In this document: positions 60,712 through 64,000 of the stretch, piece by piece
How positions within the stretch are numbered: position 1 is the first letter of the stretch
How the letters are laid out: every line of letters starts with the position of its first letter
Source of the DNA: DASTFP01 sp963816855
Lineage (GTDB): Bacteria > Verrucomicrobiota > Verrucomicrobiia > Chthoniobacterales > Terrimicrobiaceae
NCBI GenBank assembly: GCA_963816855.1
Contig: CAWFMA010000038.1
Location: forward strand, 175,439 to 239,438
Direction: 5' to 3'
Length of the DNA stretch: 64,000 bases
Notes under the pieces: model-generated
Told to the model about the DNA's origin: nothing
The model's database searches: none
What the model saw: only the letters and a program-made list of their open reading frames with translations
Program-made: the position numbers and the translations under genes

Positions 60712-62886
60712 ATGTCTTCTTCTTGCCAACAGCCCTGTGAGGAAAGGCCATCGAAGCCTGCGATTCCGGCTGGAGTCCATGCGGAAACCTTTCGGGTGTC
60801 AGGCATGGACTGCTCGAAGGAGGTTGCTGCCATCGAGCGTGCAGTGAAGCCTCTGAGAGGTGTTTTTGGGACCAGCGCAAACATCGTTGCTTCGACCGTC
60901 ACGATTTATCACGACGGCAGCGTCAAAGCAGCCGACTTGGCTGTGGCGGTCAACTCATCTGGTGTAAAGGTGGAAACGGGCGTGGCCGCCGAATCTGGAA
61001 AAGGAACGGCGCTGTCGAAGGCCGCCGTGCTCGTGGCCATCTCCGGCGTCTTCACCGCCATTGGAATTATCCTTCAATGGATTGGATCCAAAACCGGCTG
61101 GCAACCAAACATCCCTTTCACGATTGCCATTTTCGCTGGCGGTTGGCTCGTTGTGCCCAAGGCGATTCGCTCCCTGCGGACATTCTCACTAGACATGAAC
61201 GTACTGATGACCTTAGCCGTCATCGGTGCAGTCGCGATTGGCGAGCACGCGGAAGGCGCGGCAGTGGCGTTTCTCTTTGCTCTGTCCGAGTTGCTGGAAT
61301 CATGGAGCGTGGGCCGCGCGCGACGAGCCATTCAAGCCCTTATGCAGCTCGCGCCCGATACGGCGCTCGTGAAGCGGGATGGTAATTTGCAGGAAGTGCC
61401 CGCCAAAGAGGTCGCCATCGGCGAAACCATCCTAGTCAAATCGGGGCAAAAGGTTCCCCTCGACGGAACTGTTTTTTCGGGGGCTTCGGCCATCGATCAA
61501 GCCCCGATCACCGGTGAATCCATGCCCGTCGAAAAGGGCCCCGGCGATGCCGTCTATGCGGGCACCATCAATGGAGAAGGCTCGCTTGAGGTCCAGACCA
61601 CTAAGGCGGCTGGAGATACCACGCTTTCGCGCATCATCAAAATGGTCGAGGAGGCACAGCGGCAAAAAGCTCCTACGCAGCGTTTCGTCGATGTCTTCGC
61701 AAAATACTACACGCCCATTGTGATGATCCTCGGCCTCCTTGTCGGGCTTGCGCCGCCACTGATCCTCGGCGCGGCGTGGACGGATTGGATTTATCGAGCC
61801 CTCGTTCTTCTCGTCATCGCTTGCCCTTGCGCTCTGGTAATCTCTACACCGGTTAGCATTGTTTCCGGCCTCACCGCGATGGCTCGTCGCGGCGTCCTTA
61901 TCAAAGGCGGCGCATACCTTGAAGCGTTAGGCAGCTTGCGAGCTCTGGCGATGGATAAAACCGGCACAATCACCGAAGGGAAACCCCGCGTGCTCAACGT
62001 GATTGCCTTCGACGCTTCACCCATAGACGACATCCTTCGCATCGCCGCTGCCATTGATGCACACTCCACACACCCGCTCGCTCAAGCCGTGGTACGCCAC
62101 GCCGAGGAATCCAAAGTCACCTTCGACCCCGCCGAGAATTACCAGGCCAAGACAGGACGTGGAGCCGAGGCCACCATCGCCGGGCACGCCTATTTTGTCG
62201 GCAATCACCGATTAGCTCACGAACTCGGCGTCTGCTCCGAAAAACTCGAAACCATGCTGGCTGAGATCGAGGCCGATGCGAAATCCGTCGTCGTCGTGGG
62301 ACACCGTCCACACGCGGATTGCAAAGGCGAAGTGCTCGCCGTTCTTACGGTCGGTGACCCCATTCGGCCGAATGCGGCTGAGGCTGTTCGATTGCTTCAC
62401 GATGTCGGCATCCGCAAGATTGTCATGCTAAGCGGCGACAACACCCGCACGGCAAAGGCAATCGCGAAACAGGCTGGCATCGACGAAGCCCAGGGTGACC
62501 TTCTGCCAGAGCAAAAGATCGAACAGGTCAGGAAACTCGCCGCCAATTTTGGCTGTGTCGGCATGATCGGCGATGGTGTGAATGACGCACCCGCCCTTGC
62601 CGCCGCTACTGTCGGAATTGCGATGGGCGCGGGGGGCACTGATACCGCCATTGAAACAGCCGACGTCGCCCTGATGCGCGACGACCTGAGGATGGTTTCC
62701 GAAGCCATTCAGCTCGGGCGTCGCACGCTGGGCATCATCCGATTCAACATTATTTTCGCCCTTGGCATTAAAGCCGCCTTTCTCGTCCTCGCCCTGCTCG
62801 GACACACCAGCCTGTGGCTCGCCGTCCTCGCCGACACGGGTGCCACGCTTTTCGTCATTGCCAATGCCCTCCGTCTCCTCCGGTGA
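60712..62886 (+). CDS. Zn/Cd/Pb-translocating P1B-type ATPase
   Basis: 724 residues. N-terminal HMA-like domain with FRVSGMDCSKEVAAIERAVK, where the second cysteine of GMDCxxC is replaced (the DCxxE variant). Eight-helix core with VIACPCALVISTPVSIVSGL (CPC metal site), TGES in APITGESMPVEKGP, phosphorylation motif AMDKTGTITEGKPRV, HTHPLAQAV-type HP locus read as DAHSTHPLAQAVVRHAEESK, and GMIGDGVNDAPALAAATVGI. Exports divalent soft metals with ATP. ATG 60712 lies right after the MerR-type promoter; the in-frame extension to 60691 is inside it. Confidence 0.93.
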   Translation: MSSSCQQPCEERPSKPAIPAGVHAETFRVSGMDCSKEVAAIERAVKPLRGVFGTSANIVASTVTIYHDGSVKAADLAVAVNSSGVKVETGVAAESGKGTALSKAAVLVAISGVFTAIGIILQWIGSKTGWQPNIPFTIAIFAGGWLVVPKAIRSLRTFSLDMNVLMTLAVIGAVAIGEHAEGAAVAFLFALSELLESWSVGRARRAIQALMQLAPDTALVKRDGNLQEVPAKEVAIGETILVKSGQKVPLDGTVFSGASAIDQAPITGESMPVEKGPGDAVYAGTINGEGSLEVQTTKAAGDTTLSRIIKMVEEAQRQKAPTQRFVDVFAKYYTPIVMILGLLVGLAPPLILGAAWTDWIYRALVLLVIACPCALVISTPVSIVSGLTAMARRGVLIKGGAYLEALGSLRALAMDKTGTITEGKPRVLNVIAFDASPIDDILRIAAAIDAHSTHPLAQAVVRHAEESKVTFDPAENYQAKTGRGAEATIAGHAYFVGNHRLAHELGVCSEKLETMLAEIEADAKSVVVVGHRPHADCKGEVLAVLTVGDPIRPNAAEAVRLLHDVGIRKIVMLSGDNTRTAKAIAKQAGIDEAQGDLLPEQKIEQVRKLAANFGCVGMIGDGVNDAPALAAATVGIAMGAGGTDTAIETADVALMRDDLRMVSEAIQLGRRTLGIIRFNIIFALGIKAAFLVLALLGHTSLWLAVLADTGATLFVIANALRLLR

Positions 62887-64000
62887 CACGGCTTATCAGC
62901 GGTATGGATTGCACTGGGGAAGCCGCTTTCGGGGGTTTTCTATAACATAGCGCAATTTCCGCGTAATTCTCGACACGCAATGGTGAGCACATGAATCAAT
63001 AGGGGGCCAATAGAGAGGCACGAAAATAGGGTGCCGACTTCTGCGGTCGGTCTTTCCCAATGCAACGAAGGAAGACTCACCTTCATTGGTTCAGTCTCAG
63101 TAGGAGGCGACTTTTGAAAGAACATCGCCACGCTACCAAAGCCTTTCAATAAAGGCGAAGGGCACTTACGCATCGCGGGAGTTTCCCCGCGATGCTGGTG
63201 CGTTTCCGCCATTTGCGGAAAGGGCTCGCTACCGCTCGCAGGGCACCCGCTTTTCTTTCCTAAAAGCCGGAAACCCCCGCTTTCCCCAGCCGCGCCAAAA
63301 TCGTACTGGTTGGTCGCTAAGCCGAACGCTTTGATGACGCACCTTCAATAAGGATGGAGGGCTGGGCACCTGATCGTCATAATAGACGGGGACAGCATGG
63401 TCCGCCCCGCAGGGAAGTGTGATCCTACCATCGTCCTCCAAAACCATTCGGCACTCTCCAAGCAGGCCTCCGCTGTCTAATTCGGTCGATTCACCTACGA
63501 CGATTTAGAACTTGGCCCTTGACATGCCTCCCGCGAGTCTTTCAGAGATGACTATTATTGTAATCTCCGCTCACCTCTGATGAACCGCTCCGGTAATGGG
63601 CAAAAAGCTGACCTTCACTCTGGCGCAGGACTCTTTGTCGCCGTCGCCGGTCCATTGTTCGCGGGAAATTGAAGGCAGTTGGGAAAAAGAGGGGGAGGGG
63701 AACGCCGCCGTGAGTGACGATTCGCTTTCAGAGCGGACCCACCGAAGATTGCCATCTCACGCTTGACGTTGGAGTTTGCCTCCGGGCAGATTGTGCTCCG
63801 AATGAATGGCAGAAGCCGCCATTCTGCCAATAAACGTTCGGATAACCCCGGGCCTGGCATGATATCCGCGAGGCATTTCGCCATACCCTGCTGGATGCCA
63901 CTGCGGCTAGGAAGGTCATCACCGGAAGAGGCCTAAACGGTTACTTGGAGGCGCTTAAGTTCCTTGTGCACCGGCAGCGTCCAGTGTAGTGCGTGGGCAG
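62887..64000. other. Terminal region, no gene recognised
   Basis: Several short frames on both strands (for example 63229-63447 minus, MVLEDDGRITLPCGADHAVP; and 63865-63979 plus, ARKVITGRGLNGYLEALKFL) show some coding flavour but no family. Contains a strong hairpin at 63170-63195. Confidence 0.4.
63170..63195. repeat. Perfect 10-bp stem hairpin
   Basis: GCATCGCGGG, loop AGTTTC, CCCGCGATGC. No T-run on either side, so not a standard terminator; could be a REP-like palindrome or a bidirectional stop 0.3 kb after the ATPase. Confidence 0.55.

Noticed and set aside
1..64000. CRISPR arrays, prophage or integrated plasmid
   Set aside because: No regularly spaced repeats, cas genes, phage structural genes, integrase or replication genes seen.

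Overview
The window looks like chromosomal DNA of a GC-rich, Gram-negative, free-living bacterium, most likely Verrucomicrobiota and perhaps Chthoniobacterales-like. Pointers are a secreted protein ending in a VPDGG-type CTERM sorting tail, an OprB-like porin, TAT-exported enzymes, an RhaA/RhaM/RhaB/aldolase-dehydrogenase rhamnose operon, sulfatases with a formylglycine-generating enzyme, and RND metal efflux. This is inference from gene content; no 16S rRNA or tRNA gene is visible.

1-8.0 kb is mostly conserved chromosome: pntB-pntAB-pntAA (proton-translocating transhydrogenase), a decayed cation:proton antiporter with a cNMP-binding tail, an intradiol dioxygenase, a SnoaL-like protein, a NYN-domain protein, a TAT-exported carbonic anhydrase, rplS and rnhB. 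A caspase-fold peptidase follows at 8.2-9.0 kb.

9-29 kb is an accessory zone full of gene fragments and dispersed repeats. It holds truncated esterase, glpX, histidine phosphatase, FAD-monooxygenase and resolvase pieces, a frameshifted ATP-dependent DNA ligase, an MBL-fold hydrolase split by a complete 863-bp IS5-family element, an OprB porin pseudogene, a large membrane protein, an ionotropic-glutamate-receptor-like channel, a formylglycine-generating enzyme and an AraC regulator. At least three repeat families recur between 15.9 and 26.7 kb.

29.8-38.6 kb (minus strand) is an L-rhamnose catabolic operon: remnant sugar ABC ATPase, rhaA, rhaM, two class II aldolase-fold proteins (one lacking all metal ligands), rhaB and a fused rhamnulose-1-phosphate aldolase/dehydrogenase, followed by mqo. 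The transporter has been destroyed by an IS5-family insertion and deletion. Two sulfatase halves follow (39.4-41.3 kb).

41.4-62.9 kb is a metal/metalloid resistance island: an arsenic operon (arsR, two arsC-like reductases, arsM, aquaporin), a Cus-type RND efflux operon, then a graveyard (SPFH protein, response regulator, zinc alcohol dehydrogenase cut by a 277-bp MITE, pyrophosphatase, IS630 remnant, CnrY/CnrX-like remnants), then a DMT transporter with a His-rich tail, and a divergent PbrR/CadR-type regulator with a Zn/Cd/Pb P-type ATPase. The last 1.1 kb holds no gene I recognise.

The dominant theme is contrast between intact long operons (cusA 1065 codons, the 729-codon aldolase/dehydrogenase, the 724-codon P-type ATPase) and dense pseudogenes and insertion scars around them. 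Random sequencing indels would also break the long genes, so most frameshifts probably reflect real decay, though single-base homopolymer cases remain ambiguous.
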